A stretch of 64,000 nucleotides of DNA, from NCBI GenBank assembly GCA_963811885.1, contig CAWETB010000015.1, positions 1,510,755-1,574,754 on the forward strand, read 5' to 3'. The translations under genes were made by a program, and so were the position numbers. Below are positions 1 to 8,220 of the stretch, in pieces (position 1 is the stretch's first letter; the number at the start of each line of letters is the position of its first letter). The DNA comes from Gaiellasilicea sp963811885 (GTDB lineage Bacteria > Actinomycetota > Thermoleophilia > Gaiellales > Gaiellaceae). The notes beneath the pieces are model-generated. The model was not told the origin of the DNA. It saw only the letters and a list, made by a program, of their open reading frames with translations, and ran no database searches.

Positions 1-290
1 CGACGACGCGCGAGCGCAGCCGCCAGCAGCAACAGGACGAGGCCGACGAGGCTCTGCGGGCGCCGTCGGCGCCAGAGCAGGCCGACGCCCGCGAACGCGA
101 CCACGCTGTAGCCGGCGAAGAGCGCGAACCCCCCTGGACGGACGAGCACACCCGCGCTGACCGTGAGCGCGGCCGTCACTCCGGCCGCGAGCACTGCGGC
201 GATCGCCACCGGCCACGGCCGAACCCACTCGTGCCACCCCGCGAGCTCGGCGTCGCGGAGCTCGACGGGCGCGGTTGTCGCCGCGCTCAT
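1..290 (-). CDS. Membrane protein N-terminus, cut by window edge (possible sensor kinase)
   Basis: An open frame runs from an ATG at 288-290 on the minus strand off the left edge, giving 96 residues without a stop. A short polar N-terminus is followed by three hydrophobic stretches: about residues 28-48, 55-70 and 81-93. A basic loop (WRRRRP) lies before the third. This arrangement resembles the membrane-sensor half of actinobacterial histidine kinases, but no catalytic domain is inside the window, so the function is not assigned. The gene lies 60 bp downstream of a SHOCT gene on the same strand, and a 17-bp inverted repeat (295-311) sits just before its start. Confidence 0.5.
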   Translation of the reverse strand, partial: MSAATTAPVELRDAELAGWHEWVRPWPVAIAAVLAAGVTAALTVSAGVLVRPGGFALFAGYSVVAFAGVGLLWRRRRPQSLVGLVLLLLAAALARR

Positions 291-294
291 CGCT

Positions 295-311
295 CCAGGC
301 TACGAGCCTGG
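295..311. promoter_or_regulatory. Inverted repeat just upstream of the left-edge membrane gene
   Basis: CCAGGCT-ACG-AGCCTGG is a perfect 7-bp inverted repeat with a 3-nt spacer, four bases upstream of the ATG at 288-290 and downstream of the SHOCT gene. It has no T-run, so an operator or a translation-affecting hairpin is more likely than a terminator. It does not match the 17-bp palindrome found elsewhere in the window. Confidence 0.35.
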
Positions 312-350
312 CCAGGGATTAGCAAACGTTGTGAGGAGTGGACGACCCGC

Positions 351-584
351 TTACGACCCGAGCAGCTGCGCCTTCTGCGCGTCGAACTCCTCCTGGGTGA
401 GGACTCCCGCGTCCTTCAGCTGGCCAAGCTCCTTGAGCTGAGCGATCGCCGCGTCGGAGAGACCGCCTGCGGGGGCCGCGGGCGTTGGAGCCGCCGCGGC
501 GTCCTGGTGGACGTTCTTGCCTGCGTGGTAGGCGACGCCGCCGACCATCGCGGCCCGCATCAGAGGACGCCCGCGCCTCACCAT
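351..584 (-). CDS. Small SHOCT-domain protein
   Basis: A 77-residue protein. The start at 584 is chosen because AAGGAGGG lies 7 nt upstream on the minus strand. The first 25 residues are basic then mildly hydrophobic (VRRGRPLMRAAMVGGVAYHAG). An Ala/Pro linker follows, and residues about 45-77 form a SHOCT motif (LKELGQLKDAGVLTQEEFD). SHOCT is a short helical C-terminal domain thought to aid oligomerisation or membrane association; its biochemical role is unknown. A palindrome of the TCRYCC-N5-GGRYGA type at 658-674 lies between this gene and the divergent K+ channel. Two more SHOCT proteins occur at 43772-44173 and 44837-45103. Confidence 0.8.
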   Translation of the reverse strand: MVRRGRPLMRAAMVGGVAYHAGKNVHQDAAAAPTPAAPAGGLSDAAIAQLKELGQLKDAGVLTQEEFDAQKAQLLGS

Positions 585-657
585 CTCTCGTTCCCTCCTT
601 CTTGCCTGGGACGGATGCCTCGCCGTGCAGCTTCCCTGCCGGGAGGACGGCGGCTCA

Positions 658-674
658 TCGTCCGGTTGGGGTGA
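658..674. promoter_or_regulatory. Candidate operator, palindrome site 1 (K+ channel / SHOCT)
   Basis: TCGTCC-GGTTG-GGGTGA matches TCRYCC-N5-GGRYGA. It ends 46 bp before the K+ channel start (721) and begins 73 bp before the SHOCT start (584), in a divergent intergenic region. The half-sites TCGTCC and TCACCC (read inward on the other strand) recur at other sites in this window. Confidence 0.55.
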
Positions 675-720
675 ACGCGGATGACGCCGCCGTCCGCTGC
701 GGGCGAGAGTATGGAGCCGC

Positions 721-1392
721 ATGCACGTCGGGCCATTCCTGCGACGCTTGCAGGCGAGCCGCAGCTACGGCTTCGTCCTCCTGCTCGTCCTCGCGACCTT
801 CGGTTTCGTCGCGGCGGCGCCGGAAGAGCAGTGGGCCGGCGCCGTCCTCGTCCTGCTCCTCGTGCTGACGCTCGGAGTCGCGCTCTGGACCTCCGCGACG
901 AGCCGGCTCGACCTCGTTGCCACCTGCCTGGCCGTCGTGGGTGCCGTCGGCGCCATCCTGGAGCTCCTGACCACGAATGCGAACGCGACCGGGCTGCTGG
1001 GGCTGCTGGACGTGCTGCTGATCGCCGCGACGTGCGGCGTGATCGTGTTCGGGATCGGCGACCAGCACGGGGTCAACTTCCAGTCGGTGCTCGGCGCGCT
1101 CTGCATCTACCTGATGATCGGCCTGCTCTACGCGTTCGCCTACGGAGCGATCGCGGCGTTCCAGTCGGGTCCGTTCTTCGCCCAGGGCACCGACGGGACG
1201 GCCTCGATCCGGCTCTACTTCAGCGTCGTCTCGCTGGCGACCGTCGGCTACGGCGACTACACCGCGGCCACCGACCTCGGCCGGACGGTGGCCGGGAGCG
1301 AGGGGCTGCTCGGCCAGGTCTATCTCGTCACCGTCGTCGCCGTCATCGTCAGCCGGCTGCGTCCCCGCAGCGCGCGCACGAACGAGCAGTAG
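721..1392 (+). CDS. Two-TM-pore potassium channel
   Basis: A 223-residue inner-membrane protein with about six hydrophobic segments. Residues 174-179 are TVGYGD, the canonical K+ selectivity filter, preceded by a pore helix (residues 163-173) and followed by a last transmembrane helix at about 199-210. The first four helices (about 15-30, 40-58, 66-84, 93-111) lack the regular arginine series of a voltage sensor, so gating is not obvious. There is no C-terminal RCK/TrkA_N domain. GGAG lies 5 nt upstream of the ATG. Palindrome site 1 is 46 bp upstream, which puts this channel in the candidate regulon. K+ flux in stress or membrane-potential control is an inference. Confidence 0.9.
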   Translation: MHVGPFLRRLQASRSYGFVLLLVLATFGFVAAAPEEQWAGAVLVLLLVLTLGVALWTSATSRLDLVATCLAVVGAVGAILELLTTNANATGLLGLLDVLLIAATCGVIVFGIGDQHGVNFQSVLGALCIYLMIGLLYAFAYGAIAAFQSGPFFAQGTDGTASIRLYFSVVSLATVGYGDYTAATDLGRTVAGSEGLLGQVYLVTVVAVIVSRLRPRSARTNEQ

Positions 1393-1412
1393 TGCGCCGA
1401 CTAGGCTGAGGC

Positions 1413-2258
1413 GTGGCCTCGATCCTCTATGTGGGGCACGCGACGACGCTGATCGAGCTCGACGGCGTCCGCCTCCTGACCGACCCGCTCCTCCGCCGCC
1501 ACGTCGGCCACCTCCAGCGGCTCGTGCCCCTCGGCGAGGCCCTGCCGCCCCCTGATGCGGTGCTGCTTTCCCATCAGCATGCCGACCACCTCGACCTGCC
1601 TTCGCTCCGCCGGCTCGGGCAGTCGATGCTCCTGCTCGTGCCGCGAGGCGCCGGCTGGACGCTGAGGCGCCAGGGCTTTCGCCGTGTCGTCGAGCTGTCG
1701 CCGGGCGACTCGACCAGCGTCGGCGAGCTCGCGATCGCGGCGGTGCCGGCGGTGCACGACGGCAGGCGCTATCCCTACGGCAGGAAGGTGGCCGCGCTCG
1801 GCTACGTCGTCACAGGCTCGCGGTCGGTCTACTTCGCCGGCGACACCGACGTCTTCGACGGGATGAGCGAGCTCGCCGGAGCGGACGTCGGCCTGATCCC
1901 CGTCTCGGGCTGGGGCGCCAAGGTCGGCCCCGGCCACCTCGACCCGGCGCGGGCGGCCGCTGCGGTCGGCCTGCTCCGGCCGCGCGTGGCGATCCCGATC
2001 CACTGGGGGACGTACGCCCCCTTGCACTGGCGCGTCTCGGGTGGGAGGTCGCCGTCCGAGGATCCTGCGGCGGAGTTCGCGGAGGCGGTGGCCATCGCCG
2101 CCCCCGAGGTGGAGGTGCGCATCCTCCGGCCCGGAGAGCAAACGGACGTTCTGAGCGTGCGCCTCAGACTCTGTCGTTCGCCACGACCCAGGCGACGAGC
2201 GCGACCGGGATTGATGCGAGTGCGACGACGATCCCGATCAGGTCGAAGCCGAGCGTGA
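1413..2258 (+). CDS. MBL-fold metal-dependent hydrolase (UlaG-like)
   Basis: Starts with GTG. A beta-lactamase-fold hydrolase of the UlaG/YycJ-like type: residues about 3-12 form the first strand pair, SHQHADHLD (about 53-61) is the metal-binding HxHxDH motif, and later ligands are AVHDG (about 113) and AGDTD (about 142). Substrate unknown. Family members usually end soon after the last strand (here about residue 245). The reading frame instead runs on with a low-complexity Arg-rich tail across the small minus-strand gene at 2164-2328. A TGA at 2152-2154 in an adjacent frame would give the normal length, so a single-base indel near the 3' end is likely. Confidence 0.8.
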   Translation: MASILYVGHATTLIELDGVRLLTDPLLRRHVGHLQRLVPLGEALPPPDAVLLSHQHADHLDLPSLRRLGQSMLLLVPRGAGWTLRRQGFRRVVELSPGDSTSVGELAIAAVPAVHDGRRYPYGRKVAALGYVVTGSRSVYFAGDTDVFDGMSELAGADVGLIPVSGWGAKVGPGHLDPARAAAAVGLLRPRVAIPIHWGTYAPLHWRVSGGRSPSEDPAAEFAEAVAIAAPEVEVRILRPGEQTDVLSVRLRLCRSPRPRRRARPGLMRVRRRSRSGRSRA

Positions 2259-2328
2259 TCAGAACGGCGCCGGCGACGACGCAGGCGATCATGGCGCCGA
2301 TGCCGACGACCCAGGGCGGAAGGTTCAT
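2164..2328 (-). CDS. Small two-helix membrane protein
   Basis: A 54-residue protein starting MNLPPWVVGIG and ending VVANDRV. Two hydrophobic helices (about 6-26 and 29-50) are joined by a short FDL turn. GAAGGGAG lies about 8 nt upstream of the ATG (2326-2328), a good ribosome-binding site. It is 31 bp downstream of the FGE gene on the same strand, so it probably belongs to that transcript. It overlaps the runaway 3' end of the convergent hydrolase frame, which argues that this small gene is real and the tail of the hydrolase is not. Function unknown. Confidence 0.6.
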   Translation of the reverse strand: MNLPPWVVGIGAMIACVVAGAVLITLGFDLIGIVVALASIPVALVAWVVANDRV

Positions 2329-2359
2329 GGGGAGACTCCCTTCGAGTGAGCGCGGCGAG

Positions 2360-3277
2360 TCATGCCGCCTCGCGGACGACGCAGCGGAAGCCGATGTGAG
2401 CCGTCGACGTGTCCACCGTCTCGCCCTGCCGGGCCGCAGGCCGGTAGCGGAGGCAGTAGTTGGGCGCGCACAGGTGCGAACCGCCCTTGATCACCTTGCG
2501 CGGGAAGCGCTCGCCGGGCAACGCGGGCGGCGCGCAGCAGGGCGTGCTCTCCGCTCCGTCGCCGCTCGTCGTGAACCAGTCGCTCGTCCATTCCCACACG
2601 TTCCCACACATGTCGTAGAGGCCGTAGCCGTTCGGCGGGAAGCTGCCGACGGGGGAGGTTCCCTCGTAGCCGTCCTCCTTCAGGTTCTGCCAGGGGAAGG
2701 CGCCCTGCCAGGTGTTGGCCATCGGCTTCCCGTCGGGCATGTGCTCGTCGCCCCAGGTGAACGTGGCGCGCTCGAGGCCGCCGCGCGCAGCGAACTCCCA
2801 CTCGGCCTCGGTCGGGAGCTGCTTCCCCACCCAGGCGGCATACGCCTCCGCGTCCTCGTAGGCGACCTGGACGACCGGGTGCCGGTCGCGGCCGTTGATC
2901 GTGCTGCCCGGACCGGCGGGCCGCTTCCAGGAGGCGCCGGGGACGTATTCCCACCAGCTCCGAACGTCGTCCAGCGGCACCGGCCCCGCCGTCTTGCGGA
3001 AGACGAGCGACCCGGGCACGAGCAGCTCCGGATCGGCGTCGGGATAGTCCGCCGCGTCGAGCGGCCGCTCCGCCAGCGTCACGTAGCCGGTCTCGCGGAC
3101 GAAACGCCGAAACTCCGTCGCCGTGACCGCGTGCACGTCGATCCGGAACCCCGCGACCGTCACCTCACGCAGGGGCCGCTCCTCGGGGTAGAAGTCCTCC
3201 GAGCCCATCAGGAACGTCCCGCCCGGGATCGTGGCCATGGTCGCCCGGCCCTGCTTGGCGGCCGCTGCGGCGCTCAT
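2360..3277 (-). CDS. Formylglycine-generating enzyme (FGE / sulfatase-modifying factor)
   Basis: A 305-residue protein of the FGE-sulfatase (SUMF1) family, which oxidises the Cys of a CxPxR motif in sulfatases to C-alpha-formylglycine. The N-terminal MATIPGGTFLMGS is typical of the fold. YDMCGNVWEW (221-230) and KGGSHLCAPNYCLRYR (264-279) are family signatures; Cys270 and Cys275 match the catalytic, copper-binding Cys pair of FGE. The protein ends in a GFRCV motif. I chose the ATG at 3277; an internal ATG at 3238 is possible. A fitting substrate, a CSPTR sulfatase, is encoded at 28722-31089, and both genes carry a similar palindrome upstream. Confidence 0.92.
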   Translation of the reverse strand: MSAAAAAKQGRATMATIPGGTFLMGSEDFYPEERPLREVTVAGFRIDVHAVTATEFRRFVRETGYVTLAERPLDAADYPDADPELLVPGSLVFRKTAGPVPLDDVRSWWEYVPGASWKRPAGPGSTINGRDRHPVVQVAYEDAEAYAAWVGKQLPTEAEWEFAARGGLERATFTWGDEHMPDGKPMANTWQGAFPWQNLKEDGYEGTSPVGSFPPNGYGLYDMCGNVWEWTSDWFTTSGDGAESTPCCAPPALPGERFPRKVIKGGSHLCAPNYCLRYRPAARQGETVDTSTAHIGFRCVVREAA

Positions 3278-3312
3278 CGCAGGATGATCTCCGGCGCGCG
3301 GGTGACCTCCCC

Positions 3313-3329
3313 TCACCCCGCCGGGGTGA
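3313..3329. promoter_or_regulatory. Candidate operator, palindrome site 2 (FGE / RDD)
   Basis: TCACCC-CGCCG-GGGTGA is a perfect 17-bp palindrome. It lies 35 bp upstream of the FGE start (3277) and 76 bp upstream of the divergent RDD start (3406). A further TCACCCCGG half-site follows at about 3337-3345, and a shorter TCATCGCAGGATGA repeat overlaps the FGE start, so this intergenic region may hold more than one binding site. Confidence 0.6.
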
Positions 3330-3405
3330 CGCGCCGTCACCCCGGAACCGGCGAGCGTTACAGCGCCGGGAGCCGGCAGACCTGTCGTCGGGCGAAAGGC
3401 TACGA

Positions 3406-4522
3406 GTGTCCCGAGAGCGCGTGACCCCAGCGAAGCCTGCGCCCCTCCCCCGCGCGCAGGCACGCGACGTCGCGCTCGGGGTGGCCGTGGTCGGCGTCCG
3501 CGGAGCCGTCGTCGGCGTGCGCCTGCTGACGCTCCCGGCCCGGATCGCGTCGCGGGCGCTGCTGCCCGACCGGACCGCGCGCCGGCTCGCCTCGGAGGGG
3601 AGAGCGAGCAGGATGCGCGTGCGCTCCCAACTCGCAGTCACGGGCGACGAGCTGCTCGCCTCGCCCCAGATCGACGAGCTCGCGCGCGCGCTCGCCGAGC
3701 ACCGCGTGATCGAGCGTGTCGCCAGGCCCACGCTCGCCGCGCCGGAGATCGAGGCCGCGCTCGCCTCGATGCTCGAGGAAGAGCGGACCCGCCGGCTCGT
3801 CGAGCAGACGCTCGACAGCAAGCTGGCGGCCGACGTGACCGACCATCTCCTCAAGAGCCCCGAGCTGGAGCGCGCGGTCGAGCAGATCGCGTCCAGCGCC
3901 GCGGTGCGCGCCGCGCTGGCGAACCAGACGAACTCGCTCGCCGGGCGAGCTCGCGGACGGCCTGCGGCGCCGGGCCGAACGTCTCGACGACGCGGCAGAG
4001 AGGACGGTGCGCCGGTGGTTGCGGCGACCGCTTCGATCCAACCCGGCCTGAGCGACGCGCGGGTCCCGTACGCCGGCATCGCGACGCGAGCGGTCGCGCT
4101 CGCAGCTCGACCTCGTGGTCATCCACGTGCTCGTGCTGGTCGATCGGGGGTCTGCTCGGCCTCGTCGCCTCACTCGTCGGCGACCTCAGGCCGGAGTGGC
4201 TCGTCGCGACCCTCGTCGGGGCCGCGTGGGGGCTTACCGTGACGATCTACTTCGTCCTCTTCTGGTCCGATCACCGGCCAGACGCCGGGTATGCGGGCGA
4301 TGCGGCTTCGCGTCGTAACCGCCGACGGGACACCACCGTCCATCATGGCGCGCCTTCGTCCGACTGATCGGCCTCCTGCTCGCGATCGTGCCCTTCTTCG
4401 CCGGCTTCCTGCCGGTCCTGTTCGACTCGAAGCGGCGCGCGCTCCCGGACTACCTCGCCCGCACCGTCGTCCTGTACGCCGACCGCACCGAGCCCCACGG
4501 GGTCGTGACCAGCGGGCCGTGA
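3406..4522 (+). pseudogene. RDD-family membrane protein, frame broken about six times
   Basis: The product can be followed as one protein across successive reading frames. An N-terminal helical region (3406-3940) ends in LANQTNSL. A basic linker is followed by VPYAGIATRAVALA. Transmembrane parts IHVLVLV, GGLLGLVASLVGDLRPEW and TIYFVLFW come next, then GQTPGMRAMRLRVV, the conserved RDD-domain motif. The last part, FVRLIGLLLAIVPFFAG to VVTSGP, ends with TGA at 4520-4522. Frame changes fall near 3942, 4025, 4110, 4143, 4270 and 4345. RDD proteins are membrane proteins, some implicated in ion transport. The stop overlaps the GTG of the next gene (GTGA), so the reading to 4522 is coherent. Sequencing indels are more likely than decay. 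Confidence 0.7.
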
Positions 4523-5442
4523 TCGCCGGCCGCCTGCTGCGGACGGCGCACATGGCCGGAACCACGTACGTGGAGAGCGGGTGCGGCCAGCGTGCCGCGG
4601 CGATCTCCTACCACGTGCTCTTCTCGCTCGTCCCCTTTCTCGCCGTGTTGCTGACCGTCCTCGATCTCGTCCTGCCCGACTCCACGCACGATCGCGTCGT
4701 CAGCTGGCTCGTGGGCACGGCTCAACTGCCGATCGACCTCTCCACGAGCGTCGAGGGCGCGATCCAGCAGGCCGGCACTCCTGCCTCCGTGGCCGGGGCG
4801 ATCGCGCTCGCGGGCTTCATCTGGGCTGCCAGCGGGATGATGGGTGCGATCCGCCTGGCATTCATGGTGGTCTGGGGCGGCGACGTCCGCCGGCCGTACC
4901 TGCGCGGCAAGCTGCTCGACGGCGCGCTCGTGCTCGGCGCCGGCCTGTTGATCCTGACGGCCTTCGGGCTGACGATCGTCGTCCAGGTGGCGACTGCGAC
5001 GAGCACGAAGATCGCCGACGAGCTGGGTCTCGGCGAGCGTGCGAGCGGCGGGATCGGAGCACTGGCGCAGCTCGGCGCCTCGCTCGCGCTCGTCTTCGCC
5101 GCGTTCGCGCTGCTCTACCGGGTCGTCCCTCCCGTGCCGGTCCGGCTCCTGGACGTCCTGCCCGGCGCTGCTTTCGCCACGGTCGGCGTCCATCTCGCGG
5201 TCGCCGGCTTCTCCGTCTATCTCGACCACTTCGCCGACTTCGACGACATCTACGGCCCGCTCGGGGCGGTGCTCGCGTTCTTGCTGCTCGTCTGGGTCAC
5301 GGCCGCGATCCTGCTCGTCGGCGCGTGCGTCGCCGCTTCCTGGCCCAAGGCCGCGCAGCCGGTCCTGGTCGAGGCCGAGGGTCCCCTGATGACCCGGCTC
5401 GCGCGAGCCGCGAAGGGGCTCATCGTCCGCGATCGGGCGTGA
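4519..5442 (+). CDS. YihY/UPF0761 family membrane protein
   Basis: 307 residues from a GTG at 4519 that overlaps the TGA of the RDD gene by 4 nt, implying translational coupling. The pattern is that of the YihY/BrkB family: an N-terminal amphipathic part, AAAISYHVLFSLVPFLAVLL (residues about 28-48), and five further transmembrane helices, ending in LAFLLLVWVTAAILLVGACV (about 252-272). BrkB was once linked to RNase; present evidence favours an envelope membrane protein of unknown function. It shares the transcript with RDD, downstream of palindrome site 2. Confidence 0.85.
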   Translation: MIAGRLLRTAHMAGTTYVESGCGQRAAAISYHVLFSLVPFLAVLLTVLDLVLPDSTHDRVVSWLVGTAQLPIDLSTSVEGAIQQAGTPASVAGAIALAGFIWAASGMMGAIRLAFMVVWGGDVRRPYLRGKLLDGALVLGAGLLILTAFGLTIVVQVATATSTKIADELGLGERASGGIGALAQLGASLALVFAAFALLYRVVPPVPVRLLDVLPGAAFATVGVHLAVAGFSVYLDHFADFDDIYGPLGAVLAFLLLVWVTAAILLVGACVAASWPKAAQPVLVEAEGPLMTRLARAAKGLIVRDRA

Positions 5443-5501
5443 CCGTGTCCGGTGCCGTACGTTTCCGAGAAGAGCTGAGCCGACGACGGAGGTGAAGAGG
5501 G

Positions 5502-5819
5502 ATGCTCGCCCGCCTGCACACACTCGATGCCACCCCGGAGCAGTACGAAGCAGGGCTCCGGATCGTCAAGGAAGACCTGCTGCCGTGGGCGCGCGAGAGC
5601 AGCGGCTACTGCGGCGCGATCGGGCTCGTCGACCGGGAAAGCGGCAAGGCGCTGCTGCTCACGCTCTGGGCCGACGAGGAGTCGCGGACGGCGAGCGCCC
5701 AGGCCGCCGACCACCTCAGCTCGCTGGCCGCCGACGCGACCGGCGCGCGCAGAGAGTCGATCGACGAGTTCGACGTCAGCATCTTCGACGTGATCGACGG
5801 CACGATCGCCATCGGCTGA
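5502..5819 (+). CDS. Hypothetical protein, possible dimeric alpha-beta barrel (ABM-like)
   Basis: A 105-residue soluble protein with a clear ribosome-binding site (GGAGGTGA 7 nt upstream). The pattern of an N-terminal strand (ARLHTLDATPEQYEAGLRIV), a helix, GYCGAIGLVDRESGKALLLTLW and a C-terminal strand-helix (DEFDVSIFDV) fits a small dimeric alpha-beta barrel such as antibiotic-biosynthesis monooxygenase-like or YciI-type proteins. No catalytic residues can be named. It sits 59 bp downstream of yihY and could share its transcript. Confidence 0.65.
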   Translation: MLARLHTLDATPEQYEAGLRIVKEDLLPWARESSGYCGAIGLVDRESGKALLLTLWADEESRTASAQAADHLSSLAADATGARRESIDEFDVSIFDVIDGTIAIG

Positions 5820-5822
5820 GCT

Positions 5823-5839
5823 TCACCCCCTCGGGACGA
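5823..5839. promoter_or_regulatory. Candidate operator, palindrome site 3 (glutamine amidotransferase)
   Basis: TCACCC-CCTCG-GGACGA matches TCRYCC-N5-GGRYGA, 37 bp upstream of the amidotransferase start at 5877. Its right half-site (TCGTCC on the other strand) is the same as the left half-site of sites 1 and 4. Confidence 0.5.
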
Positions 5840-5876
5840 TGCCCCGGAGGTCTCGGATAGCCGATGATGGCACCGC

Positions 5877-6704
5877 ATGTGCCGCTGGCTCGCCTATTCC
5901 GGGACCCCGATCCGGCTCGAGGAGCTGCTGGTCAAGCGTGACCGGTCGCTGATCGACCAGAGCCTGCACTCGAGGTTGGGCGCGACGACGACGAACGGTG
6001 ACGGCTTCGGCGTCGGCTGGTACGACGACACCGGCACGCCGCGGCTCTACCGGAGCATCCATCCGGCGTGGAACGACCGCAACCTGCGCGAGCTCGCGGC
6101 CGGGATCTCCTCTCCTCTCTTCCTCGCACACATCCGCGCGTCGACAGGGTCGGCGATCCAGGAGACGAACGCGCATCCGTTCCGGCACGGGCAGTGGCTC
6201 TGGATGCACAACGGGTTGATCCGCGAGTTCTCCACGGTCCGGCGCGAGCTGCTGCTCGCGGTCGACGACTCGCTCTTCCCCTCGATCGAGGGCACGACCG
6301 ACTCGGAGGCGATGTTCTACCTCGCGCTCACCTTCGGGCTCGAGGACGATCCGGTCGGAGCGGTCGAGCGGATGGTCGGCTTCGTCGAAGAGACCGGCCG
6401 CCGCCACGGCGTCGACCAGCCGATCCAGATGACGATCGCGACCAGCGACGGCCGCAGCATCTACGCCTTCCGCTACTCGAGCGAGGGCGCTTCGAGGTCG
6501 CTCTTCTTCAGCACGCGCATGGACGCGCTCCAGGCCAACTACCCGGAGATGGTCGAGCTCGCGGGACTCTCGGACGAGACGCGGGTCGTCGTCTCCGAGC
6601 CGCTCGGGGACCTCGAGGGTGCGTGGAACGAGGTGCCCGAGTCGCACGTCGGGATCATCCAGCCGGGCGACGACGAGCTGCGGCCGTTCTCCCCGCGCGT
6701 GTGA
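5877..6704 (+). CDS. Class II glutamine amidotransferase (YafJ/EgtC-like)
   Basis: A 275-residue Ntn-hydrolase. The mature N-terminal nucleophile is Cys2 (MCRWLAYSG). Further family motifs are TNGDGFGVGWYDD (about 39-51), FLAHIRAST (about 81-90), NAHPF (about 98) and WMHNGLIREF (about 108-117), all typical of the glutaminase domain of the YafJ/GATase_4 family. There is no second synthase domain, so it must pass ammonia to a partner or act as a hydrolase; EgtC acts on a gamma-glutamyl bond in ergothioneine synthesis, but no egt genes are here. It precedes the HerA-like ATPase by 19 bp, probably as one transcript driven from the region of palindrome site 3. Confidence 0.88.
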   Translation: MCRWLAYSGTPIRLEELLVKRDRSLIDQSLHSRLGATTTNGDGFGVGWYDDTGTPRLYRSIHPAWNDRNLRELAAGISSPLFLAHIRASTGSAIQETNAHPFRHGQWLWMHNGLIREFSTVRRELLLAVDDSLFPSIEGTTDSEAMFYLALTFGLEDDPVGAVERMVGFVEETGRRHGVDQPIQMTIATSDGRSIYAFRYSSEGASRSLFFSTRMDALQANYPEMVELAGLSDETRVVVSEPLGDLEGAWNEVPESHVGIIQPGDDELRPFSPRV

Positions 6705-6723
6705 CGCGCGATAGGGTCCGCCC

Positions 6724-8220
6724 ATGAGCGAGGCACCCGACGTCCAGGGGAGCCTCGACCGGTATCGGGCCGTCCGGCAACGCCTCGAGGAGGAGATCCT
6801 CCCGCTCGCGACGTCGGTCGACGGACGCCGGTTCACGTACCAGGCGTCCCTGCACGGGCTCAGCCTGCAAGCAGGCTCGTACGTCGCGCTCGAGCAGGGC
6901 TCCGAGCGTCGGCTCGGCCAGATCGTCACGCTCGGCGTCGGCGAGAAGCACGCCCTCGAGCTGACTGGAGACGACGAAAGCGAGCTCGCCCACCGGGCGC
7001 AGGTCGTGATTCGCGGCGCCCAGGGCGAGGGTCGCGTCCTCAGCGGCGACGGCGCGTCGTTCCACGACGCCTCCGTGCGGCCGGCGACGCCGGACGAGGT
7101 ACGCACGCACCTCGAGGAGACCGCCCCACGGCGCGCCCGGCTCGAGATCGGGGAGCTGCTGCTTGCACCCGGCGTGCCGTTCTCGCTCGATGCCGGCGGA
7201 TTCGGGCGGCACACCTTCCTCTGCGGCCAGTCGGGCTCCGGCAAGACCTACTCGCTCGGCGTCGTGCTCGAGCAACTGCTGCTGAAGACTGATCTGCAGA
7301 TCGTCGTCCTCGATCCGAACTCCGACTTCGCCCGGCTCGGGCAGCTGCGGCCCGATGCGGACGGCGACGACGCTGACCGCTACACGAGGGCCACACGCTC
7401 GCTGGCCGTGCGGCGGGCGGACGACGGCCTCGCGCTGCGGCTCGCGGAGCTCGACCCGGCGACGCAGGCAGCGGCGTTCCGCCTCGACCCCATCGGCGAC
7501 CGCGAGGAGTACGCGGAGCTGGCAGCGCTCACGGACAGCGGCGAGGCGCTGACCCTCGAGCAGCTCGAGCAACTGGAGCGCGACGGCGGCGCGGGCGGGC
7601 GGCTGATCGGCCGCGCCCGGAACCTCGGCCTCCACCGCTGGGGCATCTGGGCCGGCGCCGATCGGACGTCGGTGCTGTCGGAGCTGGCGCAGGACGACGT
7701 GCGCTGCCTCGTCATCGATCTCGGCTCGCTCGCAACCCGCGAGGAGCAGGCGCTCGCCTCGGCGGCGGTGCTCGGGGAGCTCTGGCGGCGGCGCGAGGAG
7801 CGCAGGCCGGTCCTGATCGTCGTCGACGAGGCGCACAACGTCTGCCCGGCACGGCCGGAGGATCCGCTGACCGCGATCGCGACCGAGCACGCCGTCCGGA
7901 TCGCGGGCGAGGGCCGCAAGTTCGGGCTCTACCTGTTCGTCTCCACGCAGCGCCCGCAGAAGGTGCACGAGAACGTGCTCTCGCAGTGCGACAACCTGCT
8001 GCTGATGCGGATGAACTCGCTCGCCGATCTCGGCTACGTCGGCGAGGTCTTCTCCTTCGTCCCGGACAGCCTGCTCGAGCGGGCGACCACGTTCCGGCAG
8101 GGCGAGTCGCTCGCGGCAGGCCTCATCTCGCCGCACCCTGCCTTTCTGCGCTTCGGGAAGCGGCTCGCCCAGGAGGGCGGCGGCGACGTGGCCGCCGACT
8201 GGTCGCGGCCGCTCACCTGA
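6724..8220 (+). CDS. HerA-like/DUF87 ATPase
   Basis: 498 residues. An N-terminal beta-rich region (about 34-125), like the HAS-barrel of HerA, precedes a P-loop domain. Walker A is GQSGSGKT (168-175), the strand VVLDPNSDF follows at about 198, and Walker B is LIVVDEAHN (about 362-370). STQRP (about 400) serves as sensor. HerA-type ATPases are hexameric DNA translocases that usually act with NurA nuclease, or with nucleases in defence systems. No nuclease partner is adjacent. The only close partner is the upstream amidotransferase. Its 3' end overlaps the convergent cydC gene by 8 bp. Confidence 0.85.
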   Translation: MSEAPDVQGSLDRYRAVRQRLEEEILPLATSVDGRRFTYQASLHGLSLQAGSYVALEQGSERRLGQIVTLGVGEKHALELTGDDESELAHRAQVVIRGAQGEGRVLSGDGASFHDASVRPATPDEVRTHLEETAPRRARLEIGELLLAPGVPFSLDAGGFGRHTFLCGQSGSGKTYSLGVVLEQLLLKTDLQIVVLDPNSDFARLGQLRPDADGDDADRYTRATRSLAVRRADDGLALRLAELDPATQAAAFRLDPIGDREEYAELAALTDSGEALTLEQLEQLERDGGAGGRLIGRARNLGLHRWGIWAGADRTSVLSELAQDDVRCLVIDLGSLATREEQALASAAVLGELWRRREERRPVLIVVDEAHNVCPARPEDPLTAIATEHAVRIAGEGRKFGLYLFVSTQRPQKVHENVLSQCDNLLLMRMNSLADLGYVGEVFSFVPDSLLERATTFRQGESLAAGLISPHPAFLRFGKRLAQEGGGDVAADWSRPLT

